Part shown: positions 32,367-42,318 of the stretch, piece by piece
Numbering within the stretch: the stretch's first letter is position 1
Layout: the number at the start of each line of letters is the position of its first letter
Source of the DNA: Enterobacter chuandaensis
GTDB lineage: Bacteria; Pseudomonadota; Gammaproteobacteria; Enterobacterales; Enterobacteriaceae
Assembly (NCBI RefSeq): GCF_003594915.1
Contig: NZ_QZCS01000001.1
Span: 558,001 to 622,000, forward strand
Length of the DNA stretch: 64,000 nucleotides
Direction of reading: 5' to 3'
The notes under the pieces: generated by a model
What the model saw: only the letters and a program-made list of their open reading frames with translations
Database searches by the model: none
Told to the model about the DNA's origin: nothing
Position numbers and translations under genes: made by a program

Positions 32367-33833
32367 TCAAAGCGGCACAAAGAACCTGAACCGCGCCCCG
32401 CTCGCCGACTCCATTAGCCTGATCCCGCCCCCGTGCAGCTCCAGCATGCGATTAACGATCAACAGCCCTAATCCACCCCGATTCTCACGCGATGCCTGGG
32501 TATTCAGCGCCGAAGGCCGCTGGAACAGATCGTCGCGCAGCGAGGCATCCACGCCCGTTCCGGTGTCTGCCACTTCCACCTGGAGTTGCTGTGCTTCCTG
32601 CCATACGGCAAGACGGATCTCACCGCCAACGGGCGTATGACGGATGGCGTTATCCAGCAGATTGGTCACCACCCGCTCAATCATCGACACGTCGGCATAG
32701 ACCAGCGGCAGCGGACCCGGTACATCAATATGCAGATTTAACTCGCGCGTGCGGGCCGCCAGCTCAAATTTTTGCGCAACGTCGGACACCAGCTCACCCA
32801 TGGCAAAACGCTCGCGCTGCGGTTTAATGCCGCCGTGTTCAAGGCGTGCGAGTTCGAACAGCTGCTGCGCCAGGTGGCGCATCTTTTGGCCCTGACGCAG
32901 CGCAATGGCAAGGTACTGCTGGTGTTCCTCGGGCGTGAGCGTGGCGGATTTCAGCGACAGCATCTCCAGATATCCCAGCAGCGACGTCAGCGGCGTGCGC
33001 AGATCGTGCGAAATATTGGCGATAAACTCCCGGCGCTGGCGATCGCTGTCGGAAAGCTGATCCCACTGGGAGGTGATTTTGCGCGCCAGCTCGATAAAGG
33101 TGTTACGCAGCACGGCCACTTCGTCATTCCCCGTGCTCTCCAGCGGCTGCGCCGCCAGCTGTTTGATGGCGCTGATGCTGTCCTGCTCAAGCCCGGTGAC
33201 CTCTTCCGTCAGGCGTTTAACCGGACGCGTTACCCAGTACCAGACCAGTAATCCCGCCAGCAGCCCAAACAGCGCCACCCACAGCAGTGACCACAGGACG
33301 GTACTCCACAGCGCCTTGTGCCAGGCCATTTCCGCCAGCGCGTTCGACTCCTCGCCCTGCAAAATAATGTACAGATACCCCTTTAGCTCACCATCCTGAC
33401 GCAGCGGGGTGGCGCTAAAGACTTTTTTATTCTGGCTGCGCGGATCGTCGCCGAAGACCGGCATCGCCGCGCCGCTAAGGAAGTTCTGTACCGGAACAAG
33501 GTCGATTTTTTGCCGCTGAATATGGCCCGCCGGCGCGGCGTCCGCCAGGATATCGCCGTCAGGAGAGATAACGTATAGCTCAACGCTCGGATTAAAGGTC
33601 ATCAGTCGGTCAAACAGCGGCTTGAGTGAGGTTCTGTCGACCCTGCCCTGCGCATCCAGAATCGGCTCACGCTGGGCGATCTGCTGCGCCAGCCCACCGG
33701 AGAGCCGCTGCACCATCGCATTGCCGTACTGCGTGCTGCTGTAAAGCTGCACCGCGCAGGCCACGGTGGCGCAGAGCATCAGAAGCAGAATGAATAACAG
33801 CGTCAGCCGCTGGCTCAGGCTAAAGCGGCGCAT
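32367..33833 (-). CDS. Two-component sensor histidine kinase
   Basis: Inner-membrane kinase of 488 residues with membrane segments at about 10-30 and 177-199, a periplasmic sensor domain between them, a HAMP region, and HisKA (ISHDLRTPLTSLLGY, phospho-accepting His276). The HATPase domain has N-box (VVTNLLDNAIRHTP), G1 (VADTGTGVD) and G2 (RGGLGL) motifs. I do not recognise the system; no E. coli K-12 gene stands between artJ and rlmC. Start ATG 33833 overlaps the end of the regulator frame by 14 bp, as in many regulator-kinase pairs. Confidence 0.88.
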   Translation of the reverse strand: MRRFSLSQRLTLLFILLLMLCATVACAVQLYSSTQYGNAMVQRLSGGLAQQIAQREPILDAQGRVDRTSLKPLFDRLMTFNPSVELYVISPDGDILADAAPAGHIQRQKIDLVPVQNFLSGAAMPVFGDDPRSQNKKVFSATPLRQDGELKGYLYIILQGEESNALAEMAWHKALWSTVLWSLLWVALFGLLAGLLVWYWVTRPVKRLTEEVTGLEQDSISAIKQLAAQPLESTGNDEVAVLRNTFIELARKITSQWDQLSDSDRQRREFIANISHDLRTPLTSLLGYLEMLSLKSATLTPEEHQQYLAIALRQGQKMRHLAQQLFELARLEHGGIKPQRERFAMGELVSDVAQKFELAARTRELNLHIDVPGPLPLVYADVSMIERVVTNLLDNAIRHTPVGGEIRLAVWQEAQQLQVEVADTGTGVDASLRDDLFQRPSALNTQASRENRGGLGLLIVNRMLELHGGGIRLMESASGARFRFFVPL

Positions 33834-34526
33834 CTTGGTTTGGCTCCGCAAATTTATAGCCTTTGCCCCAGACGGTGCGAATAATCTCCGGCTCGGCGGC
33901 ATCTTTTTCAATTTTGATGCGCAGGCGGTTGATATGGGTGTTGACGGTGTGCTCGTAGCCTTCGTGCTGATAGCCCCACACCTGCTCCAGCAGCGCCAGA
34001 CGGGAAAACACCTCGCCTGGGTGGCGGGCAAAAAAGTACAGCAGCTCGAATTCGCGCGGGGTGAGATCCACCACCTGACCGTGGAGCAATACGCTACGCC
34101 CAGGGGATCGATCGTCAGGCCGTGGGCCTGAATTTGCCCGTCAACCTGCGCCTGCCCCATCGCCTGCTGGCGGCGGAACAGCGCTTTGATGCGGGCAATC
34201 AGTTCCTGTACCGAAAACGGCTTTGCCAGATAATCATCGGCGCCAGTTTCCAGCCCGGTGATGCGGTCGGTTTCGCTGCTGCGGGCGCTGATGATGATCA
34301 CCGGCAGGTAGCGGGTCATCTGACGAATGCGGCGGCAAATCTCCAGGCCGTCAACGTTGGGCAGCATCAGGTCGAGGATCACCGCATCCCACGGCTGTTT
34401 TTCAAGGCGCTGCAGGGCGTTGCCCCCGTCGGGCTCGTGGGTGATGGCGTAGCCTTCGTCTTCTAAATTGAGTCGCAGAAGCGCCGCGATATCGTGGTCG
34501 TCTTCCACCAGCAGGATCTGCTTCAT
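33820..34526 (-). pseudogene. OmpR-family response regulator, split by a 1-nt frameshift
   Basis: The receiver domain is intact from ATG 34526 (MKQILLVEDDHD, phospho-accepting Asp52 in VILDLMLPN, Lys in YLAKPF). After DPLG near position 34099 the frame shifts. The winged-helix effector domain (DLTPREFELLYFF, VNTHINRLRIKIEK, VWGKGYKF) continues in another frame to 33820. Inserting one base in the GGGCGT stretch (34098-34101) would restore a normal 235-residue regulator. Left as is, the receiver runs out of frame into the kinase gene, giving a 725-codon hybrid. Either a real lesion or a sequencing error. Confidence 0.85.
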
Positions 34527-34598
34527 GGGTAAGCCTTCAATCATGTCTTATGACGTAAGCTTACCTGATTTTGTGGGCCGGCAGAGTTCACATTTTGT

Positions 34599-35726
34599 TT
34601 AAGATTTCACGAGCAGCGTCAACACTTCATAATGCGCGGTATGCGGGAACATATCGCAAAGCTGCACGCGTTCAATGCGGTAGCCCGGCAGGCTGGCGAT
34701 ATCTTTCGCCATGGTCTGCGCGTTGCAGCTGGAGTAGACAATGAAATCGGGCGCCATCTGGCTCAGGTAGTCGCACAGGGATTTGCCAATTCCGCGGCGC
34801 GGCGGGTTAACCAGCACCAGCTCCGGCACGTTGCCCTGGCCGGTCGCAAACTGTGTGGAGTCCAGCGCCTGGAAGCGCAGGTTCGTCAGACCCAGCTCGG
34901 CGGCGGACTGCTTTGCGCAGGCAATCGCTTCGGCGGAGATCTCAATGCCAGTGAGCTGCATCTCCGGCGTGGCGCAGTGCAGGCCAAAACCGCCCACGCC
35001 GCAGAACAGATCCCACATGTGAGCGATGTTTAACGCGCTCACCCAGTCGCGGGCGGTGGCGTACAGGCTGCTTGCCACGGCCGGGTTAGTCTGGAAGAAG
35101 CTTTGCGGGCGGATCCACAGCGGCACGCCGTTGAAATTCTCGGCCAGCGCGTGCTGGTCGGTGAAGAAAATTTCTTTCTCCCCTTCCATGATCGCCATAT
35201 GCACCGGCTGAATATTTGCGGTAATGACCTTAAGCTGCGGAAGCTGTTCCTGTAGCCACGGCAGCGCCGCGCGCAGCTGCTCCAGCTTGGCTTCTGAGCG
35301 CAGCACGAAGCGCAGCATCATGCCGCCGTCTTTCTGGCTTTCCGTCAGCAGAAGGTACTTCAGCTCGCCGCGCCTGCGGGCGACGTTGTAAGGCGTTAAC
35401 CCTGCACGCGCAATAAACGGTTTCAGTGCGGCAAAGACGGGCTCAAACGAGGCGGGATAGAGCGGGCAGTCGGTTAAATCTTCCGGCGTGCCGTCGCGGT
35501 GCAGCATCCCCAGCAGCGGTTTTTCAACGCTGCCGCTGACCACCATTTTGGCTTTGTTGCGAAAGCCCTGCTCAGGGCCGCTGACGGGTACGCACCACTC
35601 GCCCACCGCGTGCGCTGCCAGCAGCTGTTGCAGGTCGGCCATTTTGGCGGTGAGTTGTTGAGAGACCGGCTGTTCAATCCACTGACAGGAGCGGCAGCGT
35701 CCGGCGTCATAGAGTGCGCACTGCAT
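34599..35726 (-). CDS. rlmC: 23S rRNA (uracil-747-C5) methyltransferase RlmC
   Basis: Uses S-adenosylmethionine and a [4Fe-4S] cluster to methylate U747 of 23S rRNA. At 375 residues it equals E. coli RlmC. The cluster cysteines are Cys3, Cys11, Cys14 and Cys87. The SAM domain has the [11 protein letters not shown] motif, NPPRRG follows, and the nucleophilic Cys lies in YSSCNAQT. Confidence 0.96.
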   Translation of the reverse strand: MQCALYDAGRCRSCQWIEQPVSQQLTAKMADLQQLLAAHAVGEWCVPVSGPEQGFRNKAKMVVSGSVEKPLLGMLHRDGTPEDLTDCPLYPASFEPVFAALKPFIARAGLTPYNVARRRGELKYLLLTESQKDGGMMLRFVLRSEAKLEQLRAALPWLQEQLPQLKVITANIQPVHMAIMEGEKEIFFTDQHALAENFNGVPLWIRPQSFFQTNPAVASSLYATARDWVSALNIAHMWDLFCGVGGFGLHCATPEMQLTGIEISAEAIACAKQSAAELGLTNLRFQALDSTQFATGQGNVPELVLVNPPRRGIGKSLCDYLSQMAPDFIVYSSCNAQTMAKDIASLPGYRIERVQLCDMFPHTAHYEVLTLLVKS

Positions 35727-35766
35727 ATGAAAACCTTAAGGAAAACGAGGGCTGCGATTATACACA

Positions 35767-36240
35767 TTATTGCAGGCGGAAGAATCTCCGGCTGGAAACC
35801 GGAATATATAGCAGGCAGAGCACCAGCATATCCGGCAGTTTTTGCATGACCAGCGCATGGAAAATCTCACGTCGCGACTCGCCGGGAATGCTGAACAGTT
35901 CCGGATAGCCATAGCCCAGCGAGGCGGCCCACAGATAGCTGGCGGCGGTCACCTGCGTGAGTAGATAGACCCAGCGCGCCCAGTTGCGCCCTTTGACCAG
36001 CGAAAACGCGCAGTAGATCTCGATAAACACCAGCACAAGGCTGCTTAAAAAGACCAGCGTGAGGCTCCACGTCTGCACGCTGCGGTGGATGAATTCACCG
36101 ATGCCGCGCGCGCCAAGGGTGTTCAGAATCATCAGCACGTCCAGACAGCGGATCATAATAATGGCGAGCGCCGCCACCTGCACCAGCGCAGGGACGTTAG
36201 GACGAGCGTGCGTAAGACGTGATTTTTTTAATAATCCCAA
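35767..36240 (-). CDS. ybjO: Inner-membrane protein YbjO (TTG start)
   Basis: A 157-residue protein with about four membrane segments, very similar to E. coli YbjO from the TLGxxKK region on. The E. coli start ATG position holds no start codon here. The best start is TTG 36240, with AGGGA 9 bp upstream, giving a protein 5 residues shorter. Function unknown. It lies at the downstream end of the potFGHI genes, 65 bp after potI, as in E. coli. Confidence 0.85.
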   Translation of the reverse strand: MGLLKKSRLTHARPNVPALVQVAALAIIMIRCLDVLMILNTLGARGIGEFIHRSVQTWSLTLVFLSSLVLVFIEIYCAFSLVKGRNWARWVYLLTQVTAASYLWAASLGYGYPELFSIPGESRREIFHALVMQKLPDMLVLCLLYIPVSSRRFFRLQ

Positions 36241-36305
36241 TGTTTTACTTCCCTGAAAAACAGTGCCGCGTCACGCGCGGCACATCACCGGAAATTTTAA
36301 ATCCT

Positions 36306-37151
36306 TCAGCCGCGTCTTGCACGCTGGATATCGCGCACGCGCTGTTTTTCCGCGCGCGCCATCAAATACCAGGCGATAAATCCGACAATTCCGACCACAC
36401 CGAGGATGATAGAGGCCAGGGCGTTGATCTCCGGGTTCACCCCCATGCGCACGCTGGAGAAGACCAGCATTGGCAGCGTCGTCGCCCCCGGCCCGGAGAC
36501 AAAGCTGGCGATAACCAGATCGTCCAGCGACAGCGTAAACGCCAGCAGCCAGCCGGAGATCACCGCAGGCATAATCATCGGCAAGGTGATGATGAAAAAG
36601 ACCTTTAGCGGCGTCGCGCCAAGATCCATCGCCGCCTCCTCAATGGAGCGATCCAGCTCGCGCAGGCGCGAGGAGATCACCACCGCCACGTAGGCCGTAC
36701 AGAAGGTGACGTGCGCCAGCCAGATGGTGAGCATGCCGCGATCCGCTGGCCAGCCGATGGCGTGCGCCAGGGCCACGAACAGCAGCAGCAGCGCGAGACC
36801 GGTGATCACGTCCGGCATGACCAGCGGGGCGGTGATCATAAAGGCGAACCCGTTCGAGCCGCGAAAACGCCCGAAGCGCACCATCACCAGCGCGGCGATG
36901 GTGCCCAGAACGCAGGCCATCGTGGCCGCCAGCGCGGCTATGGTCAGGCTCAGCCCCACCGCGCTCATCATCGCATCGTCGTGGAACAGCTCGCTGTACC
37001 AGCGCGTCGACCAGCCCGCCCAGACCGTCACCAGCTTAGAGCTGTTGAAGGAGTAGATCACCAGCATCAGCATCGGCGCATACAGGAAGGTAAAGCCGAT
37101 CATCAGGATCGCAATTCGCCACGGGGAGCGCACTACCGGTAAGTTGTTCAT
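36306..37151 (-). CDS. potI: Putrescine ABC transporter permease PotI
   Basis: Inner-membrane permease of 281 residues with about six helices and the EAA loop (EEAAMDLGATPLKVFFIITLP). Start ATG 37151 (MNNLPVVRSPW) gives the E. coli length and overlaps the potH stop by 4 bp (ATGA). Part of PotFGHI, a high-affinity putrescine importer. Confidence 0.96.
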   Translation of the reverse strand: MNNLPVVRSPWRIAILMIGFTFLYAPMLMLVIYSFNSSKLVTVWAGWSTRWYSELFHDDAMMSAVGLSLTIAALAATMACVLGTIAALVMVRFGRFRGSNGFAFMITAPLVMPDVITGLALLLLFVALAHAIGWPADRGMLTIWLAHVTFCTAYVAVVISSRLRELDRSIEEAAMDLGATPLKVFFIITLPMIMPAVISGWLLAFTLSLDDLVIASFVSGPGATTLPMLVFSSVRMGVNPEINALASIILGVVGIVGFIAWYLMARAEKQRVRDIQRARRG

Positions 37152-38101
37152 CCGCGATCTCCCATCTGTTTCTGCTGATGCTTGTGGAACCACATGATCG
37201 GCACGATCAGCAGCAGGAGCATGATAATCGCCACCGCCGAGGCTACCGGCCAGTCGCGGTTATTGAAGAACTCCTGCCACAGCACGCGGCCAATCATGAT
37301 GCTGTCCGGGCCGCCGAGCAGTTCCGGGATCACAAACTCCCCGACCGCCGGGATGAAGACCAGCATTGACCCGGCGATAATGCCGCCTTTGGTCAGCGGG
37401 ACAATGACGCTAAAGAAGGTTTTCAGCGGACGTGCGCCGAGATCGAGCGAGGCTTCCACCAGCGAGTAATCAATCCGCGTCAGGGCCGTGTAGATCGGCA
37501 GCACCATAAACGGCAGATAGGCGTAAACAATGCCGATATAGACCGCGAGGTTGGTGTGCAGGATCGTCAGCGGCTGATCGATAACCCCGAGCCACATCAG
37601 AAAGTTATTCAGCACGCCGTTGTTTTTCAGGATCCCCATCCAGGCGTAAACGCGGATCAGGAACGAGGTCCACGACGGCAGGATCACCAGCAGCAGCAGG
37701 ATGTTGCGCGTCGACGGTTTGCTGTGCGCCACCGCCCACGCCAGCGGGTAGCCCATCGCCAGACAGCAGAGCGTTGAGATTGCCGCCACCTGCAGCGACT
37801 GCAGGTAAGCTTCGAAATAGAGCGGATCGTCAGTGAGCTGCAGGAAGTTACCCAGATTCAAGGTCAGCGTCAGCTGCCCGTCGGCCCACTCCCACAGATC
37901 GGTATACGGTGGGATCGCCCGCGCCATCTCCGCCAGGCTGATCTTAAAGACGATCAGGAACGGCAGCAGGAACAGCAGGATCAGCCACACGTACGGCATG
38001 GCGATCACCACCTTGCGGCCGTGGTTCATCTTAAGGCGCGTCAGCCAGTGGGCAAAGCCGCCCGGTTTTTTGACGCGGGCTGGAGGTTCAAGTGTGCTCA
38101 T
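37148..38101 (-). CDS. potH: Putrescine ABC transporter permease PotH
   Basis: Permease of 317 residues with an N-terminal cytoplasmic extension, about six helices and the EAA loop (VEASLDLGARPLKTFFSVIVPL). It pairs with PotI in the putrescine channel. It begins 9 bp after potG. Confidence 0.96.
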   Translation of the reverse strand: MSTLEPPARVKKPGGFAHWLTRLKMNHGRKVVIAMPYVWLILLFLLPFLIVFKISLAEMARAIPPYTDLWEWADGQLTLTLNLGNFLQLTDDPLYFEAYLQSLQVAAISTLCCLAMGYPLAWAVAHSKPSTRNILLLLVILPSWTSFLIRVYAWMGILKNNGVLNNFLMWLGVIDQPLTILHTNLAVYIGIVYAYLPFMVLPIYTALTRIDYSLVEASLDLGARPLKTFFSVIVPLTKGGIIAGSMLVFIPAVGEFVIPELLGGPDSIMIGRVLWQEFFNNRDWPVASAVAIIMLLLLIVPIMWFHKHQQKQMGDRG

Positions 38102-38110
38102 GATCGCTCC

Positions 38111-39244
38111 TTATACCGTCAGCACGACGCAGCTGTCCGCATCCCAGCACAGGCGCACTTCGTCGCCCCAGGTCGGCTGCCCCTTGCGGTAGCGATGTTC
38201 GTTCTGCAGCTGGGCGCTGAGCATCTGCCCGCTTTTCAGCCGCACGTGGTAGATGGAGAGATCGCCCAGATAGGCAATATGCACCACTTCCCCGACGGCA
38301 AAGTTGTAGCCATCGGCAGGCGGATCGTCACAGAGCATGATCTTCTCCGGACGCAGCGCCACGTAGACCGGCACGTTATCCACCACCGAGTTATCCGGAT
38401 CGACCTTCAGCGGATGCTGCAGCCCCGGTGATTCGATGACCAGTCCATCCTCCTGACGATTTTTCAGCAGCCCTTCAAAGACGTTAACCGAGCCAATGAA
38501 CTCTGCGCTGTAGCGGGTGGTCGGGTGCTCGTAAATCTCTTCCGGCTCGCCAATCTGCACGAACTTCCCGCGATTCATAATCGCAATGCGTCCGGCCATG
38601 GTCATCGCCTCTTCCTGGTCGTGGGTAACCATCACGCAGGTCACCCCCACGCGCTCGAGGATATCGACCACTTCGAGCTGCATACGGTCGCGCAGCTTTT
38701 TGTCCAGGGCACCCATCGGCTCGTCGAGCAGCAGCAGTTTCGGGCGTTTCGCCAGGCTTCGGGCCAACGCCACGCGCTGACGCTGGCCGCCGGAAAGCTG
38801 GTGCGGCTTACGCTTCGCGAACTCCTGCATGTGCACCAGGCTCAGCATTTCGGCCACGCGCGCGGTGATTTCGGCTTTCGGCAGTTTGTCCTGCTTCAGG
38901 CCAAAGGCAATGTTCTGCTCCACCGTCATGTGCGGGAACAGCGCGTAGGACTGGAACATCATATTAATCGGGCGCTGATACGGCGGCACGCTGGAGAGAT
39001 CGACCCCATCGAGCATAATCTGCCCGGCGGTAGGTTGTTCAAAACCGGCCAGCATACGCAGCAGAGTCGATTTGCCGCAGCCCGATGCCCCGAGGAGCGC
39101 AAAAATTTCGCCTTTGTAAATCGTCAGGCTGACGTCGTCCACGGCATGCTGGCCGTCGAAAGATTTGGTGAGGTTACGAATTTCAAGCAGCGGGGTCAGC
39201 GCTTTACGGACTTTCGCCTGCGGGCGGGGGATCGCGTCATTCAC
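38111..39244 (-). CDS. potG: Putrescine ABC transporter ATPase PotG
   Basis: ATPase of PotFGHI, 377 residues from the GTG start at 39244 (GGAG 8 bp upstream; gives the E. coli length). It has Walker A GASGCGKST, signature LSGGQRQR, Walker B LLLLDEP, a switch His in VMVTHD, and the C-terminal TOBE regulatory domain of spermidine/putrescine ATPases. An in-frame ATG 42 bp upstream lacks family support. Confidence 0.96.
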   Translation of the reverse strand: MNDAIPRPQAKVRKALTPLLEIRNLTKSFDGQHAVDDVSLTIYKGEIFALLGASGCGKSTLLRMLAGFEQPTAGQIMLDGVDLSSVPPYQRPINMMFQSYALFPHMTVEQNIAFGLKQDKLPKAEITARVAEMLSLVHMQEFAKRKPHQLSGGQRQRVALARSLAKRPKLLLLDEPMGALDKKLRDRMQLEVVDILERVGVTCVMVTHDQEEAMTMAGRIAIMNRGKFVQIGEPEEIYEHPTTRYSAEFIGSVNVFEGLLKNRQEDGLVIESPGLQHPLKVDPDNSVVDNVPVYVALRPEKIMLCDDPPADGYNFAVGEVVHIAYLGDLSIYHVRLKSGQMLSAQLQNEHRYRKGQPTWGDEVRLCWDADSCVVLTV

Positions 39245-39279
39245 GGGGTGTTCTCCGGTAGAGATCAAATCATGGTGCA

Positions 39280-39340
39280 GGCGCACCAGAACGGTGCGCC
39301 TGTTGCCGGGGGCGCTAACGCTTGCCCGGCCTACGACAAA
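39280..39340. repeat. REP-like hairpin pair between potF and potG
   Basis: A perfect GGCGCACC/GGTGCGCC stem (39280-39287, 39293-39300) next to a GCCGGG...GCCCGGCC REP unit (about 39306-39333). It lies in the potF-potG gap and has no T-tract, so it more likely stabilises potF mRNA or attenuates than fully terminates. Confidence 0.6.
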
Positions 39341-39343
39341 GGG

Positions 39344-40456
39344 TTATTTACCGCTTTTCACCTTAGTCCACGCGCGGGTACGCACGCGGTCAATTTTTGG
39401 ATCCTGTACCTTCAGGGTGAAGAGCTTGGCGAACACGTCCGCCGGTGGGTAGATCGCCGGATTGTTACGGATTTCTTCGCTTACCAGCGGCACGGAGGCC
39501 TTGTTACCGTTGGCGTAGTAAACGTGGTCGCTGATATGGGCGATCACGTCAGGACGCATCAGGTAGTTGAGGAACTGGTAGGCTTCGTCTTTGTTCTTCG
39601 CATCAGCCGGCATCGCGAAGACGTCGAAGAAGGCCAGCGCGCCCTCTTTCGGAATGAAGTAAGAGACATTCACGCCGTTTTTCGCCTCTTTCGCGCGGTT
39701 AGCCGCCTGCCACACGTCCCCTGCCCAGCCGATCGCGACGCAGATGTCGCCGTTCGCCAGGTCGTTGATGTACTGAGACGAGTGGAAGTAGCGAATGTTT
39801 GGACGCAGCTTCAGCAGCAGATCGGTTGCCGGGCCGGTGTAGTCATCGGCTTTATTGCTGTTCGGGTCTTTGCCCAGGTAGTTCAGCACGGTGGCGAAAA
39901 TCTCTTCCGGCGCATCGAGGAAGGAGACGCCGCAACTTTTCAGCTTCGCAAGGTTTTCCGGCTTCAGCACCACGTCCCAGCTGTCCAGCTTAACGTCCGG
40001 GCCCAGAGCAGCTTTGACTTTATCCACGTTGTAGCCGATACCGGTGGTCGCCCACAGGTAAGGCATCGCGTATTTGTTGTCCGGGTCGTGCTTCGCCACC
40101 AGCTTCAGCACTTCCGGGTCGAGGTTTTTCCAGTTCGATAACTTGCTCTTGTCCAGCGGCTGGAAGACGCCCGCCGTCAGCTGACGTTCCAGGAAGCTTG
40201 CGGAAGGTACGACCAGGTCAAAACCGGTGCTGCCCGCCATCAGCTTTCCTTCCAGCACTTCGTTGGAATCGAAGACGTCGTAGACCACTTTAATGCCGGT
40301 CTCTTTTTCAAAATTAGCGACCGTGTCCGGCGCAATATAGTCAGACCAGTTGTAAACGTGCAGCGTTTTTTGTTCCGCAGCGAGCGTGCCGGCAGAGACG
40401 GCCATCAGAGCACCCGCAACCAGACCCGATAACCATTTTTTATTCAAGGCGATCAT
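39344..40456 (-). CDS. potF: Putrescine-binding periplasmic protein PotF
   Basis: Periplasmic binding protein of 370 residues with a signal peptide (GTLAA) and the SBP_bac_8 fold (LHVYNWSDYIAPDTV, VVPSASFLERQL, NGDICVAIGWAGD). First gene of the leftward potFGHI operon. The product captures putrescine for PotGHI. Confidence 0.96.
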   Translation of the reverse strand: MIALNKKWLSGLVAGALMAVSAGTLAAEQKTLHVYNWSDYIAPDTVANFEKETGIKVVYDVFDSNEVLEGKLMAGSTGFDLVVPSASFLERQLTAGVFQPLDKSKLSNWKNLDPEVLKLVAKHDPDNKYAMPYLWATTGIGYNVDKVKAALGPDVKLDSWDVVLKPENLAKLKSCGVSFLDAPEEIFATVLNYLGKDPNSNKADDYTGPATDLLLKLRPNIRYFHSSQYINDLANGDICVAIGWAGDVWQAANRAKEAKNGVNVSYFIPKEGALAFFDVFAMPADAKNKDEAYQFLNYLMRPDVIAHISDHVYYANGNKASVPLVSEEIRNNPAIYPPADVFAKLFTLKVQDPKIDRVRTRAWTKVKSGK

Positions 40457-40806
40457 AGTGTTATTCCTTCTGAAAGCTCGTTAACAAACGAACTAAACTG
40501 TGCAATCTGGATATATGCAAAAATCATGCATAGTTTGTCGCTCTGCTCAAAATAAAAAGAAACCTCTTTACCCGGCAGGATCCGCTCGCTTTTTTAAGCA
40601 TCGCAAGAATAACTGTAGCCCGTGTCTCCGGCTATAGCCCAGACGAAAAAACGCCTTTTATCAATTTTTTATGCAGGTTAAGTCTACGTGATAACCCGAA
40701 ATGGCCCTGAGGGAGGTGAAAAATTCTTTAAAGAAAGGTTAAAAGCAGCAGAAAAAATGGCCTTCTGCAGCCGCTCTGGCAGCGACTGCGCAAAAGTCAG
40801 ACAGGC
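40457..40806. promoter_or_regulatory. potF upstream region
   Basis: 350 bp without a gene, between ybjN and potF (both leftward). On the minus strand, 40516-40532 resembles a sigma-54 promoter: TTGCA at the -12 side and GCATG at the -24 side, but one G of the key GG pair is missing. No other confident element was found; a ybjN terminator is not relevant here because ybjN reads towards potF. Confidence 0.3.
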
Positions 40807-41283
40807 TTAGTGAAGAAAATTGGGAGATGCATCATTATTCTCTGCATCGTCTTCCGCGCTGTACAGCAGATGATGTGCATTGGCTTCCATCATCACCATG
40901 GAAATTTGCTCTTCACTCAAGCGCATAAACCAGGCGAACTGCTTGAACGAGAGCCCTGCCCCGGAGAATAAAGACTGGCAAACGACCAGTTTTGGCAGAT
41001 TATCGTCCTGTATATCGAGAAATGCTTTCACCGTCAAAGAACTGGCGTTGATCGCCGACAGGTCGGAGGCCAGCGCCAGCAGCGCAGAAGGCTTCACTTC
41101 GGCCAGCGCGGAGAAAAGGATCACGTCGTTAATCAGATCGATTTTGGCATCGAAAATGCCGTCGAAATTCTGCATGTGAGGCAGATGCAGCGCCTGGCAG
41201 GAATCGCATTCGAAGAACGTGATCCCGGCATCATCAAGCCATTGACGTAACGTATCCAGTGTAGGAACGACCTGTAAATCCAT
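40807..41283 (-). CDS. ybjN: YbjN family protein
   Basis: A 158-residue cytoplasmic protein of the YbjN family, same length as in E. coli, with the conserved FFECDSCQALHLPHMQNFDGIFDAK segment region. In E. coli its level affects motility, biofilm and multidrug sensitivity, but the biochemical role is unresolved. It ends the nfsA-rimK-ybjN gene run. Confidence 0.92.
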   Translation of the reverse strand: MDLQVVPTLDTLRQWLDDAGITFFECDSCQALHLPHMQNFDGIFDAKIDLINDVILFSALAEVKPSALLALASDLSAINASSLTVKAFLDIQDDNLPKLVVCQSLFSGAGLSFKQFAWFMRLSEEQISMVMMEANAHHLLYSAEDDAENNDASPNFLH

Positions 41284-41346
41284 CGCGGTGCAGCCTCTTT
41301 AGTAAAAACTTCGCATAGGGTACTCAAAAAGCGCCCGGTAATCCAT

Positions 41347-42249
41347 TTAACCACCCGTTTTAAGACAGTAGCCCGGCGTGGCATGACGCTCAATCCATGC
41401 GATCATTTTACCTGCAATATCGACCCCAGTGGTTTTTTCCACGCCTTCCAGCCCCGGGGAGGCGTTCACCTCCATCACCAGCGGCCCGCGCGTCGCACGC
41501 AGAAGGTCTACGCCCGCCACGTCCAGCCCCAGGGTTTGCGCCGCTTTCACGGCAATTTCCCGTTCGCGTTCGCTGATATCGGCAATTCTGGCAACACCGC
41601 CCCGGTGAAGGTTAGAGCGGAAGTCGCCCTCTTTCGCCTGGCGCTCAATGGCCGCCACGACCTCGTTACCCACCACGAAGCAGCGAATGTCGCGCCCTTT
41701 CGCCTCTTCAATATATTCCTGCACCAGTATGTGCGCATTCAGGCCGCGAAAGGCGTCAATCACGCTCTCCGCCGCCTGACGCGTTTCTGCCAGCACCACG
41801 CCTATGCCCTGCGTGCCTTCCACCAGTTTGATCACCAGCGGCGCGCCGCCCACCATATCGATAAGATCGCTGGTGTCGTCCGGCGAATGGGCAATACCCG
41901 TGACGGGTAGATCAATCCCCTGGCGGGCGAGCAGTTGAAGCGAGCGCAGCTTGTCGCGGGCGCGGGAAATGGCAACGGATTCGTTGAGCGGGTAGCTGCC
42001 CAGCATCTCGAACTGGCGCAGCGCGGCGGTGCCGTAATAGGTTATCTGGGAGCCGATGCGCGGGATCACCGCATCAAAATGCGGCAGCTTGCGGCCTTTG
42101 TAGTGAATCGACGACGCAGCGGGGTCGATGTTCATATAGCAGGACATCGGGTCGAGGATCTCAACCTGATGCCCGCGTTTCGCCGCTGCTTCTCGCAGGC
42201 GCTTACATGAATAGAGCGTTCCGTCCCGGGACAATATGGCAATTTTCAC
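41347..42249 (-). CDS. rimK: Ribosomal protein S6 modification enzyme RimK
   Basis: ATP-grasp ligase of 300 residues that adds glutamate residues to the C-terminus of ribosomal protein S6. The GTG start at 42249 ([15 protein letters not shown]) gives the E. coli length. ATP-grasp motifs include [30 protein letters not shown] and the metal site [12 protein letters not shown]. It lies between nfsA and ybjN as in E. coli. Confidence 0.96.
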   Translation of the reverse strand: MKIAILSRDGTLYSCKRLREAAAKRGHQVEILDPMSCYMNIDPAASSIHYKGRKLPHFDAVIPRIGSQITYYGTAALRQFEMLGSYPLNESVAISRARDKLRSLQLLARQGIDLPVTGIAHSPDDTSDLIDMVGGAPLVIKLVEGTQGIGVVLAETRQAAESVIDAFRGLNAHILVQEYIEEAKGRDIRCFVVGNEVVAAIERQAKEGDFRSNLHRGGVARIADISEREREIAVKAAQTLGLDVAGVDLLRATRGPLVMEVNASPGLEGVEKTTGVDIAGKMIAWIERHATPGYCLKTGG

Positions 42250-42318
42250 CCTGCACCTCTCTGAATACATGGAAAAAGCCTGCATATCATATACGCAGGC
42301 AGGCGCAGGAGGAATGGA

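Noticed and set aside
32367-34544. A single 725-codon hybrid of response regulator and kinase
   Set aside because: After DPLG the reading makes no domain sense until the kinase start. The lost winged-helix domain is fully present in another frame, so this is a frameshift and not a natural fusion.
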